NCBI GenBank assembly: GCA_963794215.1
Contig: CAWCCQ010000004.1
Span: 496,001-560,000 of the forward strand
From: DATKRB01 sp963794215
Lineage (GTDB): Bacteria > Actinomycetota > Acidimicrobiia > Acidimicrobiales > RAAP-2
Direction: 5' to 3'
Length of the DNA: 64,000 nucleotides
Positions 8,706 through 18,382 of the stretch are shown here, in pieces (within the stretch, counting starts at the first letter, position 1; each line of letters starts with the position of its first letter). Position numbers and translations under genes: made by a program. The notes below the pieces were generated by a model. It worked only from the letters and a program-made list of their open reading frames with translations, was not told the origin of the DNA and did no database searches.

Positions 8706-9194
8706 ATGCTCATGCGCTTTGACTCATTTCGGCAGCTCGACTGGCTCTCGCAGATGCTGGCCCGTCAAGCGGGTTCGACCGGGATGGCAACGATCCCCAT
8801 GGACGCGTACCGAGAGAACGATCGGTTCGTAGTCCGGCTTGACCTTCCGGGCGTGGATCCGGAATCCATCGATCTCACGGTCGAAAGGAATGTCCTCACC
8901 GTACGGGCCGAGCGGAGGTGGGAGCCCACCGAGGACCAGGAGGTCGTGGTCGTCGAGCGGCCGCAAGGCACGTTCACCCGTCAGCTGTTCCTCGGCGAAA
9001 GCCTCGAGGCCGAGCATGTCGAGGCCGCATATGTGAACGGCACCTTGACCTTGACGATTCCGGTGGCAGAGCAGTCCAAGCCGCGGAAGGTGGAGATCGC
9101 GGCCGGCGCTGGAGAGGGTCGGGCGATCCCGGCTGAGTCGACGCGCACGACGCCGCCCGCCGAGGAAGCCAAAGCCCGTACCTCGGCTGTTTGA
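8706..9194 (+). CDS. Hsp20 / alpha-crystallin family small heat-shock protein
   Basis: ATG 8706 is chosen because a GGGGAG ribosome site lies five bases before it. The protein has 162 residues. An alpha-crystallin domain covers about residues 25-125: MDAYRENDRFVVRLDLPGVD, NVLTVRAERRW, and the family-typical G-x-L-T-L-x-I-P motif (GTLTLTIP). A short, disordered, Thr/Ala/Glu-rich tail follows. The protein would form oligomers in the cytosol and hold unfolding proteins for DnaK and ClpB, both encoded next. It is the first gene of the stress cluster and probably has its own promoter. Confidence 0.92.
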   Translation: MLMRFDSFRQLDWLSQMLARQAGSTGMATIPMDAYRENDRFVVRLDLPGVDPESIDLTVERNVLTVRAERRWEPTEDQEVVVVERPQGTFTRQLFLGESLEAEHVEAAYVNGTLTLTIPVAEQSKPRKVEIAAGAGEGRAIPAESTRTTPPAEEAKARTSAV

Positions 9195-9350
9195 TGCAGC
9201 GAGCTCGACGCTTGATATCGATGCTGCGCGTGGTCAGGCGAGCGGATTCAATGCACGTCGTTGAGCATTCAGCACTTACCAGGAACGCCATGCACCCCTG
9301 AACACGAACGACATCCATCGCCCAAGACCAGCGCAACCGAAGGGAGCACC

Positions 9351-11240
9351 ATGGCAAAGGCCGTCGGCATCGACCTCGGCACAACGAACTCGGTCATCGC
9401 GACGATGGAGGGAGGCCAGCCGACGGTGATTCCCAACGCCGAAGGGTCGCGGACGACCCCATCGGTTGTGGCATTCACCGAGCAGGGGGAGCGCCTCGTC
9501 GGGCAGCTCGCCCGCCGGCAGGCGATCCTCAATCCCAAGGGGACAATCTATTCGGCGAAGCGGTTCATCGGGCGCCGCAACGACGAGGTCGACAGCGAGG
9601 CCAAGGCGGTCTCTTTCGACGTCGTTCCCAGCCCGGACGGCACTGCGCGGTTCAACGTGCGGGGCAAGCTGTACGCACCCGAGGAGGTGTCGGCACTGGT
9701 CCTGCGCAAGCTGGCCGAGGACGCCTCGAAGTTCCTCGGCGAGCGGGTTACCGAAGCGGTGATCACCGTCCCGGCCTACTTCAACGACGCCCAGCGCCAA
9801 GCGACCAAAGACGCCGGACGGATCGCCGGTCTCGAAGTCTTGCGGATCATCAACGAGCCGACGGCGGCCGCTCTGGCATACGGCCTCGACAAGCGGACGA
9901 ACGAGACCGTGCTGGTTTTCGACCTCGGCGGCGGCACCTTTGACGTGAGCATTCTCGACGTGGGCGACGAGGTGGTGGAGGTCCGTGCCACGTCAGGGGA
10001 CACCCACCTCGGTGGCGACGACTTCGACCGTCGCCTGGTCGACCTGTTGGCGGACGAATTCCAGCGTGAAAACGGGATCGACCTGCGCCAGGACGCACAG
10101 GCCCTGCAGCGCCTGTTCGAGGCAGCCGAGAAGGCCAAGGTGGAGCTGTCGTCGGTCACCCAGACCCAGGTCAACCTCCCATTCATCACGGCCGACGCCA
10201 ACGGACCCAAACACCTGGTGACCACCGTGACTCGCTCGACCTTCGAGTCGATCACGCACGACTTGGTGGAGCGCTGTCTCGGCCCGGTGCAGCAGGCGAT
10301 GACCGACGCCAAGGTAACCGAGGCGGACATCGACGAGGTGATCCTGGTCGGCGGTGCGACCCGGATGCCAGCGGTGCAGCACCTGGTTCGTCGGCTCACC
10401 GGCGGCAAGGACCCGAACATGACCGTCAACCCCGACGAAGTGGTGGCCGTCGGGGCTGCCATTCAGGCTGGGATCATCAAGGGAGAGGTCAAGGACGTCT
10501 TGTTGCTGGACGTCACGCCCCTGTCGCTGGGGGTCGAGACGCTCGGCGGCCTCATGACAAGGGTGATCGAGCGCAACACCACCATCCCTGCTCGGCGATC
10601 GGAGGTCTTCACCACGGCCGAGGACAATCAATCTGCGGTCGACATCGTCGTCCTACAAGGCGAGCGAGAGCGGGCGGCCGACAACCGAGTGCTCGGTCGG
10701 TTCCGGCTCGAGGGAATCCGGCCCGCCCCCCGTGGGATTCCCCAGGTCGAGGTGACGTACGAGATCGACGCCAACGGGATTCTCCACGTCACCGCACGGG
10801 ACAAGGACACCGGACGCGAGCAGGGGATCACGATCAGTCAGAGCTCCAACCTCCCCCAAGAAGAGGTCGAGCGGATGGTGGCCGACGCCGAGCGCTACCG
10901 GGAACAAGACGCACGGTTGCGCCAGGAAATCGACGCCCGCAACGAGCTCGATGCGATCGCTCACCAGGTGGAGCGCCAACTCGAACAGCTCGGGGACGCC
11001 GTGCCCTTGCATGAGAAAGCCCGCGCCGAGCAGCTCGTCAACGACGCACGCCAGGTGGTCAGGGACCAGGGGCCCCTCGACCGAGTTCGATCGCTCACGG
11101 CCGAACTGCAGCAGGTTGCCCACAGCCTCGCTATGTCTCGGCCGACAGGTGGGGACGGCCACGATGACGGAGGACCCTACGCAGAGACGACCCAGGAAGG
11201 GGACGACGACGTCATCGACGCCGACTTCACCGTGAGCTGA
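9351..11240 (+). CDS. dnaK: Chaperone DnaK (Hsp70)
   Basis: The start is ATG 9351 (MAKAVGIDLGTTNSV) with an AGGGAG site; the ORF could extend upstream but without homology. 629 residues, normal for DnaK. The actin-like ATPase covers residues 1-380, with phosphate motifs IDLGTTNSV and FDLGGGTFDVS and adenosine motif VGGATRMPA. The linker DVLLLDVTPLSLGVETLGG leads to the beta-sandwich substrate domain and the helical lid. The C-terminus ends in an acidic DDDVIDADF. It works with GrpE and the J-protein encoded directly after it. The gap to grpE is seven bases, so this is an operon. Confidence 0.97.
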   Translation: MAKAVGIDLGTTNSVIATMEGGQPTVIPNAEGSRTTPSVVAFTEQGERLVGQLARRQAILNPKGTIYSAKRFIGRRNDEVDSEAKAVSFDVVPSPDGTARFNVRGKLYAPEEVSALVLRKLAEDASKFLGERVTEAVITVPAYFNDAQRQATKDAGRIAGLEVLRIINEPTAAALAYGLDKRTNETVLVFDLGGGTFDVSILDVGDEVVEVRATSGDTHLGGDDFDRRLVDLLADEFQRENGIDLRQDAQALQRLFEAAEKAKVELSSVTQTQVNLPFITADANGPKHLVTTVTRSTFESITHDLVERCLGPVQQAMTDAKVTEADIDEVILVGGATRMPAVQHLVRRLTGGKDPNMTVNPDEVVAVGAAIQAGIIKGEVKDVLLLDVTPLSLGVETLGGLMTRVIERNTTIPARRSEVFTTAEDNQSAVDIVVLQGERERAADNRVLGRFRLEGIRPAPRGIPQVEVTYEIDANGILHVTARDKDTGREQGITISQSSNLPQEEVERMVADAERYREQDARLRQEIDARNELDAIAHQVERQLEQLGDAVPLHEKARAEQLVNDARQVVRDQGPLDRVRSLTAELQQVAHSLAMSRPTGGDGHDDGGPYAETTQEGDDDVIDADFTVS

Positions 11241-11247
11241 GTGCGCC

Positions 11248-11835
11248 ATGAACGAGCCACCATTCTTCGCCGACGAAGCGAACGCCAGATCGGAAGGCGA
11301 TCCGGTGTCCCGAGTGGAGGGCCAGGCGAGCGCCCAACGGTCCGAGGTGCCCGAAGGCGGCGCCCGGACAGGCATTGCCACCGGCCCGGGCGCCGGTGCC
11401 GAGCTCGACCCGGCACTCGCCGATCTCGAGGCCCGGTTGCGGCGGGCCCTCGCCGACCTCGACAACCTCCGAAAGCGCTCCGAGCGCGAGATAGCACGGG
11501 AACGGGCGGAGGAACGGGCACGGGTGGCGTCCCTGTGGCTACCGGTGGTGGACGATCTCGAGCGCGCCCTTCGTGCGGCGGCCGAGGACCCGGGGGCCAT
11601 GGTCGAGGGCGTCCAGGCGGTGCGCGACCATGCCGTCGGAGTCCTGGCCCGGCTCGGCTACACCCGCTTCGACGACGTCGGGCAGCCCTTCGACCCGGTC
11701 CGTCACGAAGCGATCGGGACCGTTCGGGCCGACGTTCCGCCCGGCACGGTGGTCACCGCGGTCCGACCCGGCTACGCCACCGGTACCAGCACCCTCCGCC
11801 CGGCAGGCGTTCTGGTGGCCGACGGCTCAGGATGA
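11248..11835 (+). CDS. grpE: Nucleotide exchange factor GrpE
   Basis: 195 residues starting at ATG 11248. A disordered 50-residue head is followed by a coiled coil (about residues 55-100, LEARLRRALADLDNLRKRSE) and the beta-domain (LGYTRFDDVGQPFDPVRHEA, then ATGTSTLRPAGVLV). The protein dimerises and releases ADP from DnaK. Its stop overlaps the dnaJ start (ATGA), which implies translational coupling. The head is longer and more Gly/Ala-rich than in enterobacteria, as usual in actinobacteria. Confidence 0.95.
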   Translation: MNEPPFFADEANARSEGDPVSRVEGQASAQRSEVPEGGARTGIATGPGAGAELDPALADLEARLRRALADLDNLRKRSEREIARERAEERARVASLWLPVVDDLERALRAAAEDPGAMVEGVQAVRDHAVGVLARLGYTRFDDVGQPFDPVRHEAIGTVRADVPPGTVVTAVRPGYATGTSTLRPAGVLVADGSG

Positions 11836-12809
11836 TGGCCGATCGACGCGATTTCTACGACGTGTTGGGCGTCCCTCGGGATGCCAAGCCCGAGGACATT
11901 CAGCGGGCCTACCGGAAGCTGGCCCGTACCTATCACCCCGACGTCAACCGCGAACCGGGGGCTGAAGGTCGTTTCACCGAGGTCTCGGAGGCCTACGATG
12001 TGCTGTCGGATCCCGAGTCCCGGCGTCGCTACGACGCCTTCGGCCACGAGTTCAACCGGGTCCCCGAAGGGGTCGACCCCGACAGCTGGGCCCGCGCCCG
12101 CGCCGCAGGTGCAGGAGGCGGGGCCGGCACCCGAGCCCGTCGCGGCGGGCGGCGCCGATCCTCGGACCGCCGGTGGTTCTCGAGCTTTGGGGGAGAGGAC
12201 GCCGATATCGATGATCTGCTCGGTGGAATCGGCTCCGGCTCCGGCTCCGGCTTCGGGCGCGGCTGGGGTCCAATCAGCGGGGCCGACCAAGAGGCCCAGA
12301 TCGAGGTTACCGTCGAGGAGGCCTTCAGCGGGGTCCGGCGTTCGCTGGCGGTCGGCGGACCGGACGGTGACCGCACGATCACCGTCACCATCCCGGCGGG
12401 AGTCACCGAGGGCCAGCGCATCAGACTGGCCGGTCAGGGTGGTCGCGGGACGGAGGGCGCGCCTCCCGGGGACCTCTACCTGGTTGTGCGGATCGCCGCC
12501 CACCCCCGTTACCGGCTCGAGGGGCGCGACATTCATGTCGAGCTGCCGCTGTCCCCATGGGAGGGGGCCCTTGGCGCGACGGTGGTCGTGGACACGCCCG
12601 GCGGAGAAGCCAAGGCCAAGGTGGCGCCGGGCACCTCGAGCGGGCGTCGCCTCCGTCTCCGCGGGCGGGGCCTGCCCAACCCCCGGGGACGGGCCGGGGA
12701 CGTCATAGCCGAGGTGCGCATCATGGTACCCCGCTCGCTCACCGCCGAGGAGCGCCGGCTTTTCGAGGCCTTGGCCTCCACGTCGAGCTTCGACCCCCGA
12801 CGACGATGA
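11832..12809 (+). CDS. J-domain protein of the CbpA type (DnaJ without zinc finger)
   Basis: 325 residues from ATG 11832 (a second ATG follows directly). The J domain occupies residues 7-70 with HPD at 35-37. A Gly/Ser/Arg-rich linker runs to about residue 140 (GGIGSGSGSGFGRGWG). Two C-terminal substrate domains follow: EAQIEVTVEEAFSGVRRSL, TVTIPAGVTEGQRIRLAGQG, and HIHVELPLSP-like text. The four CxxCxGxG zinc repeats of classical DnaJ are absent, so CbpA-type is the better name. It stimulates DnaK ATPase and delivers substrates. The gene overlaps both neighbours by four bases. Confidence 0.93.
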   Translation: MMADRRDFYDVLGVPRDAKPEDIQRAYRKLARTYHPDVNREPGAEGRFTEVSEAYDVLSDPESRRRYDAFGHEFNRVPEGVDPDSWARARAAGAGGGAGTRARRGGRRRSSDRRWFSSFGGEDADIDDLLGGIGSGSGSGFGRGWGPISGADQEAQIEVTVEEAFSGVRRSLAVGGPDGDRTITVTIPAGVTEGQRIRLAGQGGRGTEGAPPGDLYLVVRIAAHPRYRLEGRDIHVELPLSPWEGALGATVVVDTPGGEAKAKVAPGTSSGRRLRLRGRGLPNPRGRAGDVIAEVRIMVPRSLTAEERRLFEALASTSSFDPRRR

Positions 12810-13108
12810 CCTTCCCGATCAGCCGTCCGCGCCTGCTCGACCTCGACTCGTTCGCCCGGGCGGCGCGCCTGCATCCCGACATGGTCCGACGGTTCGTCAC
12901 CCTCGGCCTGCTCGAGTCCCGGACGGATGCCGCCGGTGAGCTGTGGTTCTCCACCGACCAGCTGGCTGCCGCGGCCCGCCTGCAGCGCCTGCGCGCCGGC
13001 TTTGCCCTCAACTACGCGGCGCTCGGTCTTGTGACCGCCCTTCTCGATCGAATCGCCGAACAAGAGGCAGCGCTCCGGCGCCGCCGCCCGACGAACACCG
13101 GAGGCTGA
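12806..13108 (+). CDS. CbpM/HspR-like MerR-type chaperone modulator
   Basis: 100 residues, ATG 12806 overlapping the dnaJ stop. A MerR-like winged helix is visible (LLDLDSFARAARLHPDMVRR, then FVTLGLLESRTDAAGELWFS), followed by a helical tail (LQRLRAGFALNYAALGLVTALLDRIAE). This matches the MerR_2/CbpM family that binds and modulates the CbpA J-domain. HspR, the actinobacterial repressor, is related but usually carries an HPQTLRxYE motif that is not seen here. Position directly after a CbpA-type gene favours CbpM. A DNA-binding role at the HAIR-like site remains possible. Confidence 0.8.
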   Translation: MTFPISRPRLLDLDSFARAARLHPDMVRRFVTLGLLESRTDAAGELWFSTDQLAAAARLQRLRAGFALNYAALGLVTALLDRIAEQEAALRRRRPTNTGG

Positions 13109-13110
13109 CC

Positions 13111-15651
13111 GTGGACCTGAACCGACTGACCCAGAAATCCCAGGAAGCGCTGCACGACGCCCAGACCAAGGCCCTCCGGTTCGGGCACCCGGAGGTGGAC
13201 GATGAGCACCTGCTGCTGGCACTCCTCGAGCAACCCGAGGGCCTGGTCCCGCGGCTCCTGGCTCGCACCGGCGCCGATCCGGCTCGGATTCGCGCCGATC
13301 TGGAAGCCGAGCTCGAGCGTCGTCCCAGGGTCAGCGGGCCCGGCGTCACCCCTGGCGAGGTGCGCATCACCGCGCAGCTGGCCCGATTGCTCGACGCCGC
13401 CAGCCAGCACGCTGAACGGCTGAAGGACGAGTACATCTCGGTGGAGCACCTGCTCATCGCCATGCTAAGCGAAGGTGCCGAGACACCAGGGGGTCGCCTG
13501 CTGCGAGCCCACCGCCTGACGTCGGACCGGTTCCTGCAAGCCCTGACCGACATCCGAGGCAATCAGCGGGTGACCTCGGCCATGCCCGAGGCCGCGTACG
13601 AGGCCCTCGAGAAGTACGGGCGGGACCTTGTCGCCGAAGCGCGGTCGGGCACCCTCGATCCGATCATCGGACGTGACACCGAGATCCGTCGGGTGATACA
13701 GATCCTGTCCCGCAAGACCAAGAACAACCCGGTGCTCATCGGGGACCCTGGCGTTGGCAAGACGGCGATCGTCGAGGGACTGGCCCAGCGGATCATGCGG
13801 GGAGATATCCCTGAGGGGTTGCGGGACCGCACGGTCTTCGCCCTCGACATGGGCTCCCTGGTGGCCGGGGCCAAGTACCGGGGCGAGTTCGAAGAGCGGC
13901 TGAAGGCGGTCCTGAACGAGGTCAAGGCGGCCGAAGGGCGCATTCTGCTGTTCGTGGACGAGCTCCACACCGTGGTTGGGGCCGGCGCAGCCGAAGGGTC
14001 CATGGACGCCGGCAACATGCTGAAACCGATGCTGGCCCGGGGCGAGCTCCACATGATCGGCGCGACGACCCTCGATGAGTACCGCCAGCGCATCGAGAAG
14101 GACGCCGCCCTCGAGCGGCGGTTCCAGCCGGTCATTGTGGACGAGCCGACCATCGATGACGCCCTGTCCATCCTTCGGGGGCTCCGTGAGCGACTTGAGG
14201 TGTTCCACGGCGTGAAGATCCAGGACGCGGCGCTGGTGGCTGCGGTCGTCCTAAGCCACCGCTACATCAGCGACCGGTTCCTTCCGGACAAGGCAATCGA
14301 CCTGGTCGACGAGGCGTGCGCCATGATCCGGACCGAGATCGACTCGATGCCGGCCGAGCTCGACGAGCTGACTCGACGAGTGATGCGACTCGAGATCGAA
14401 GAGGCGGCGTTGGCCAAGGAGACCGATCCGGCGAGCAGGGCGCGCCTCGAGCAACTGCGCAAGGAGCTCGCCGACTTTCGGGCCGAGACGGACGCCATGC
14501 GGGCGCAGTGGGAGGCCGAACGGCAGGCGCTGCGCCGGGTGCAGGTGCTGCGCGAGGAGCTCGAGCGGGTGCGGCAGGAGGCCGAGGAGGCCGAGCGCGC
14601 CTACGACCTCAACCGCGCCGCCGAGCTGCGGCACGGCAAGCTCCCCGAGCTCGAGCGACGGTTGCAGGCGGAGGAGGAGCGCCTGGGGGCCAAACAAGGC
14701 GGGAAACGGCTCCTTCGGGAGACGGTCACCGAGGAGGAGATCGCAAGCATCGTGTCCCGGTGGACGGGCGTCCCGGTCAGCCGGTTGCAGGAGGGCGAGC
14801 GCGAGAAGCTCCTGCGACTCGACGAGGTGCTGCACGAGCGAGTGGTCGGCCAGGACGAGGCGGTCCAACTGGTGACCGACGCCATCATCCGCGCCCGCTC
14901 GGGGATCAAGGATCCGCGTCGCCCGGTCGGTTCCTTCGTGTTCCTCGGTCCGACGGGCGTGGGCAAGACCGAGTTGGCCAAGGCGCTGGCGGAGGCCTTG
15001 TTCGATACCGAGGACAACATTGTGCGCCTCGACATGACCGAGTACCAGGAACGCCACACGGTGAGTCGGCTCGTGGGGGCCCCGCCTGGCTACATTGGCT
15101 ACGAAGAGGGGGGTCAGCTCACCGAGGCGGTGCGGCGCAAGCCCTATTCGGTCGTGCTGTTCGACGAGATCGAAAAGGCCCACGCGGATGTGTTCAACAC
15201 GCTGCTGCAAGTCCTCGACGACGGCCGGCTGACCGATGCCCAGGGCCGCACGGTCGACTTCCGGAACACGGTCATCATCATGACTTCGAACATCGGCTCT
15301 GAATTCCTGATCGAGGGGGTTACGCCGAGCGGGGAGATCAAGCCGGACGCTCGAGCCCGGGTGATGGCCGAGCTGCGCGGTCACTTCCGGCCCGAGTTCT
15401 TGAATCGGATCGACGACATCGTGCTGTTCAAGGCCCTGACCGAGCCGGAGATCGAACGGATCGTCGAGTTCATGTGCAACGACTTGCGGAGTCGCCTGGC
15501 CGAACGGCGTATCACCCTTGCTGTCACCGACGAGGCACGTCGTTTCATCGCCAAGCAGGGGTACGACCCGGTGTACGGCGCTCGTCCGCTGCGCCGGTTC
15601 GTCGCGCGACGAGCTCGAGACGAGGATCGGGCGGGCGCTCATCGGCGGTGA
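13111..15651 (+). CDS. clpB: ATP-dependent disaggregase ClpB, frameshifted near its C-terminus
   Basis: GTG 13111 follows a GGAGG site two bases after cbpM. Domains: Clp-N repeats (residues 1-145), first AAA with Walker A GDPGVGKT at about 211, the ClpB-specific coiled-coil middle domain (about 400-525), second AAA with GPTGVGKT at 613-620, and the C-terminal D2-small domain. The ring-shaped hexamer threads aggregated proteins together with DnaK. After LRRFVA (about 15605) the annotated frame reads ARRARDEDRAGAHRR and stops at 15651. A one-base shift restores DELETRIGRALIGGDV, then VELRGGELTVTYENPP, ending at 15778, as expected for ClpB. The defect is probably an assembly error; the true gene would be 13111-15778. 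Confidence 0.95.
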   Translation: MDLNRLTQKSQEALHDAQTKALRFGHPEVDDEHLLLALLEQPEGLVPRLLARTGADPARIRADLEAELERRPRVSGPGVTPGEVRITAQLARLLDAASQHAERLKDEYISVEHLLIAMLSEGAETPGGRLLRAHRLTSDRFLQALTDIRGNQRVTSAMPEAAYEALEKYGRDLVAEARSGTLDPIIGRDTEIRRVIQILSRKTKNNPVLIGDPGVGKTAIVEGLAQRIMRGDIPEGLRDRTVFALDMGSLVAGAKYRGEFEERLKAVLNEVKAAEGRILLFVDELHTVVGAGAAEGSMDAGNMLKPMLARGELHMIGATTLDEYRQRIEKDAALERRFQPVIVDEPTIDDALSILRGLRERLEVFHGVKIQDAALVAAVVLSHRYISDRFLPDKAIDLVDEACAMIRTEIDSMPAELDELTRRVMRLEIEEAALAKETDPASRARLEQLRKELADFRAETDAMRAQWEAERQALRRVQVLREELERVRQEAEEAERAYDLNRAAELRHGKLPELERRLQAEEERLGAKQGGKRLLRETVTEEEIASIVSRWTGVPVSRLQEGEREKLLRLDEVLHERVVGQDEAVQLVTDAIIRARSGIKDPRRPVGSFVFLGPTGVGKTELAKALAEALFDTEDNIVRLDMTEYQERHTVSRLVGAPPGYIGYEEGGQLTEAVRRKPYSVVLFDEIEKAHADVFNTLLQVLDDGRLTDAQGRTVDFRNTVIIMTSNIGSEFLIEGVTPSGEIKPDARARVMAELRGHFRPEFLNRIDDIVLFKALTEPEIERIVEFMCNDLRSRLAERRITLAVTDEARRFIAKQGYDPVYGARPLRRFVARRARDEDRAGAHRR

Positions 15652-15816
15652 CGTGCGCGACGGTGCCCAGATCCGAGTGGAGCTCCGTGGTGGCGAGCTG
15701 ACCGTCACTTATGAGAACCCCCCGCCCGAGGAGGCGGCGGCACCCGCCGCCCAGCCCGGGGCGATGGCCGCGGCGTGAGCCGGCACGCCTTGGCCGAGCG
15801 CGGGCCGGCCTGAGCT

Positions 15817-16296
15817 GTGGGGGCCCGAATCGTCCGCTGCCCCAATTGTGGGCGCAGGAATCGCGTGCCCGACGCCGCCAAGGGCGTGCCGAAGTGCGGC
15901 CACTGCGGTAGACCCCTGCCATGGATCACCGACGCCGACGACCAACGATTCTCCGAGGTGGTCGAGTCGGCAACCGTCCCGGTGCTCGTCGACCTGTGGG
16001 CGCCCTGGTGCGGGCCTTGTCGGGTCATCAGCCCGGCCCTCGAAAAGCTTGCCCAGGAAGAGGCCGGACGAATGAAACTGACCAAGGTGAATGTGGATAA
16101 AGCGACCAGTGTGGCCCAGCTTTTCTCGGTCCAGAGCATCCCCACACTGCTGCTGGTCCGGGCTGGGAAGGTGGTGGCCCGTCAGGTCGGCGCTCTACCC
16201 GATCCCGCCCTCCGGGAGTGGGTCCGACTGGAGCTGCTCAGTCGCGAAGCCGGATCACCAGGTGGGCCAGTGCGAGGCAATAATAGGGTCGAATAG
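15817..16296 (+). CDS. Zinc-ribbon thioredoxin (thioredoxin 2 / TrxC type)
   Basis: 159 residues from GTG 15817. The N-terminus holds a zinc ribbon with C8/C11 and C27/C30, as in E. coli thioredoxin 2. The thioredoxin fold follows, with the active site WAPWCGPC at residues 61-68 and the cis-proline loop SIPTLLLV. It reduces disulfides in the cytosol and is often induced by oxidative or heat stress. It sits 38 bases after the restored clpB end and so probably belongs to the stress operon. Confidence 0.92.
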   Translation: MGARIVRCPNCGRRNRVPDAAKGVPKCGHCGRPLPWITDADDQRFSEVVESATVPVLVDLWAPWCGPCRVISPALEKLAQEEAGRMKLTKVNVDKATSVAQLFSVQSIPTLLLVRAGKVVARQVGALPDPALREWVRLELLSREAGSPGGPVRGNNRVE

Positions 16297-16469
16297 TTTC
16301 ACCACGCCCGATGCCGCTTACGGCACCCAAATGGTCCCTTTCGCTATAAATCGCTATAGAAGGAGCGGCGATCGTCGGGTTCATCCTCACCGATGGCTAC
16401 TTGCTATTGAACCTGAATCTGTTCGACGAGTCGAACCAGCTAGTGCTCCAGAACGTGAACAACGCTCTG

Positions 16470-16961
16470 GCAGTTGCCGGGTCGGCGATCACCCGGGCGG
16501 AGTCGCCATCGCCGGGCGCTCGAAACCCTCGAAGCTGTTGGGACCCGGCCAATGCCGTCACATGGGTACGGCGGGCCGTCGAGCGCGGCGAATGCATTAT
16601 GGGTTTCGGGCACCCGGTCTACCGGACCGACGACCCGCCCTCGGTCACGCTGCGCCAGATCGCCCTTGGACTCGGTGGAGACGCGGGTGATTTCGCCATC
16701 AGCGTGGAGCGGATCATCACCGAGACCCTGGCCAAGCTCCACCCCGATCACCTCCTCTACGCCGACGTCGAGTGCTACGCCGGGTCGTCATGGCCACCTG
16801 CGGCCTTCCTCGAGATTTGTTCACACCCACGTTCGCCGTCAGCCCGGGTAATTGGCTGGTGCGCCAACATCGCCGAGCACGCTGAGAGCCGGGGCATCAT
16901 CAGGCCGTACGCCCGCTACACGGGACCTCCACCGCCAGACCCTGTCCCGACCCAGTCCTGA
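16470..16961 (+). pseudogene. Citrate synthase family, C-terminal remnant with frameshifts
   Basis: Only the C-terminal third of a citrate/2-methylcitrate synthase can be read, over three frames. One frame gives SRALETLEAVGT. The next gives AVTWVRRAVERGECIMGFGH then PVYRTDDPPSVTLR, containing the substrate-binding histidine region. Later pieces are LLYADVECYAG, LPRDLFTPTFAVSP in a shifted frame, and VIGWCANIAEHAESRGIIRP. The N-terminal two thirds are missing; upstream lies unrelated text. The remnant lies between the stress operon and an integrase, which suggests that mobile-element activity removed the rest. Confidence 0.75.
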
Positions 16962-17081
16962 TCGACCTGGGGTTGGCCTGGCACCTGAAGGTCTGGTCGT
17001 CGGCGACTCTCGTCATGGCTCCTGATGGTCGGCGGGGGAGGGGAGCACATCCGGCGCTGCCTCGGTACGAGCGGACCTCGG

Positions 17082-18239
17082 TTAGCGTTCGCCGAGCATC
17101 CGTCCCTGAACGGCCGTCAGATCGACCACCCGTTTCACCCGGTGCCGGTACACCTGGGCGAGCATCCTGACATCCTTGTGGCCGAGCAGGTCAGCCACCT
17201 CCTCGAGGGGGGCTCCATCGGCCACCAGTAGTGACGCAGCTGAATGCCGAAGCTCGTTCGGGGTGATCCGCTCAATGCCGGCCGTCTTACAGAGCTGTGT
17301 GATGTCTCGCACAAGGTTGGACGGATCAAGTGGCCGACCGATCTCGTTGCAGAACACCAAGCCATGGTCTTCCCACGCTGGGGAGGCCAGCTCTTCAGCG
17401 GCTTGACGGGCTTTGTGCGTCCGCAGGGCGCCCAGCACGGGGGCGGGGACCGCTAGGACCCGTTCTGAATGCGCTTTTGTTGGGCCGATCACCAAGGTGC
17501 CGTCGGGCAACACGTTGCGGGACTGGCGGACGGTGAGCCTGGCCGCCTTCAGGTCCACTGCGTCCCATGGGAGGCCCGTCGCTTCCCCAGGTCGTAGCCC
17601 GCAATGCAGCATCAGGACGACAAGGGCATGAAGACGGTGGCCGACCGCAGCGTCGATCAGCTTTCTGGCTTCGTCGGGAGTGAGCGAGCGACGTCGTGCC
17701 GGTCCTTTCGCACCTACGGGGATGCGTGCCAGCTTGGCCACGTTGCGCCCGACCATCTCCCGGCGCTCTACTTCGGTGAGCACCTCACCGAGGGCCCGTC
17801 GGACTTTAACCAAGGCCGACCGACCCAGTGGTCCTCGGTTGCCGCCGCGCCTGTCTCGCCTGGGCACCTTGCGCGTGGTCAATCGGCGGAGTTCGCCTTC
17901 CACGTCCGCGACCGTCAGGTCCCGAAGGCGCTTCGTGGTGATCTGGTCAAGCTGGCCGAGGGCCCAGCTGTCGTGCCGGGCTGTTCGTGGAGACTTGGCT
18001 GTACCGACGTGGGCTTCCCACCAGGCGATCCATGGACCAAGCCGGGTGTCATCCCCAACTGGCAGGCCGTCGCCCAACTGACGGCGCAGGCTGTCAAGTT
18101 TGCTCACCACCTCCGAGCGAGTAGTGCCCGACACGCGACGCCGTTGGTGGTTGGGATGCAGCTCGCCCCTCCAGCGACCGGTCTCTTTTTCGAAGTAGAC
18201 CGAGCCCTCGCCGTAGCCGAGCATTCGGGGTCGTGCCAT
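17082..18239 (-). CDS. Tyrosine recombinase / phage-type integrase
   Basis: About 385 residues from ATG 18239 (MARPRMLGYGEGSVYF). The N-terminus has an AP2-like arm-binding region (GSVYFEKETGRWRGEL), then a SAM-like core-binding domain (about residues 60-170), then the catalytic domain. Catalytic residues are visible: Arg in LHCGLRPGEATG, His/Arg in NELRHSAASL, LGHKD, and the nucleophile in AQVYRHRV. It would integrate or excise an element at an attachment site. The gene starts 144 bases from a tRNA 3' fragment that is the likely site. No excisionase, relaxase or phage genes lie nearby, so the element is probably a remnant. Confidence 0.92.
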   Translation of the reverse strand: MARPRMLGYGEGSVYFEKETGRWRGELHPNHQRRRVSGTTRSEVVSKLDSLRRQLGDGLPVGDDTRLGPWIAWWEAHVGTAKSPRTARHDSWALGQLDQITTKRLRDLTVADVEGELRRLTTRKVPRRDRRGGNRGPLGRSALVKVRRALGEVLTEVERREMVGRNVAKLARIPVGAKGPARRRSLTPDEARKLIDAAVGHRLHALVVLMLHCGLRPGEATGLPWDAVDLKAARLTVRQSRNVLPDGTLVIGPTKAHSERVLAVPAPVLGALRTHKARQAAEELASPAWEDHGLVFCNEIGRPLDPSNLVRDITQLCKTAGIERITPNELRHSAASLLVADGAPLEEVADLLGHKDVRMLAQVYRHRVKRVVDLTAVQGRMLGER

Positions 18240-18382
18240 TGGGGCCTCCATCCCTGCAGAAGTGGCTCGTTATGGGGAAGTTCTGGGGGTAGTTCGGTCC
18301 CCCCAACCTCCCCCACCCGCCCACTTCGGATTGTATCATCGCAGGTAGATGGGGGTACGCGGGTGCCGGTAAAGGGTCTGTA

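Noticed and set aside
11241..11831. Leftward extension of the dnaJ frame through grpE
   Set aside because: Arg/Pro/Gly-rich text out of frame with GrpE; the J domain starts at 11832.
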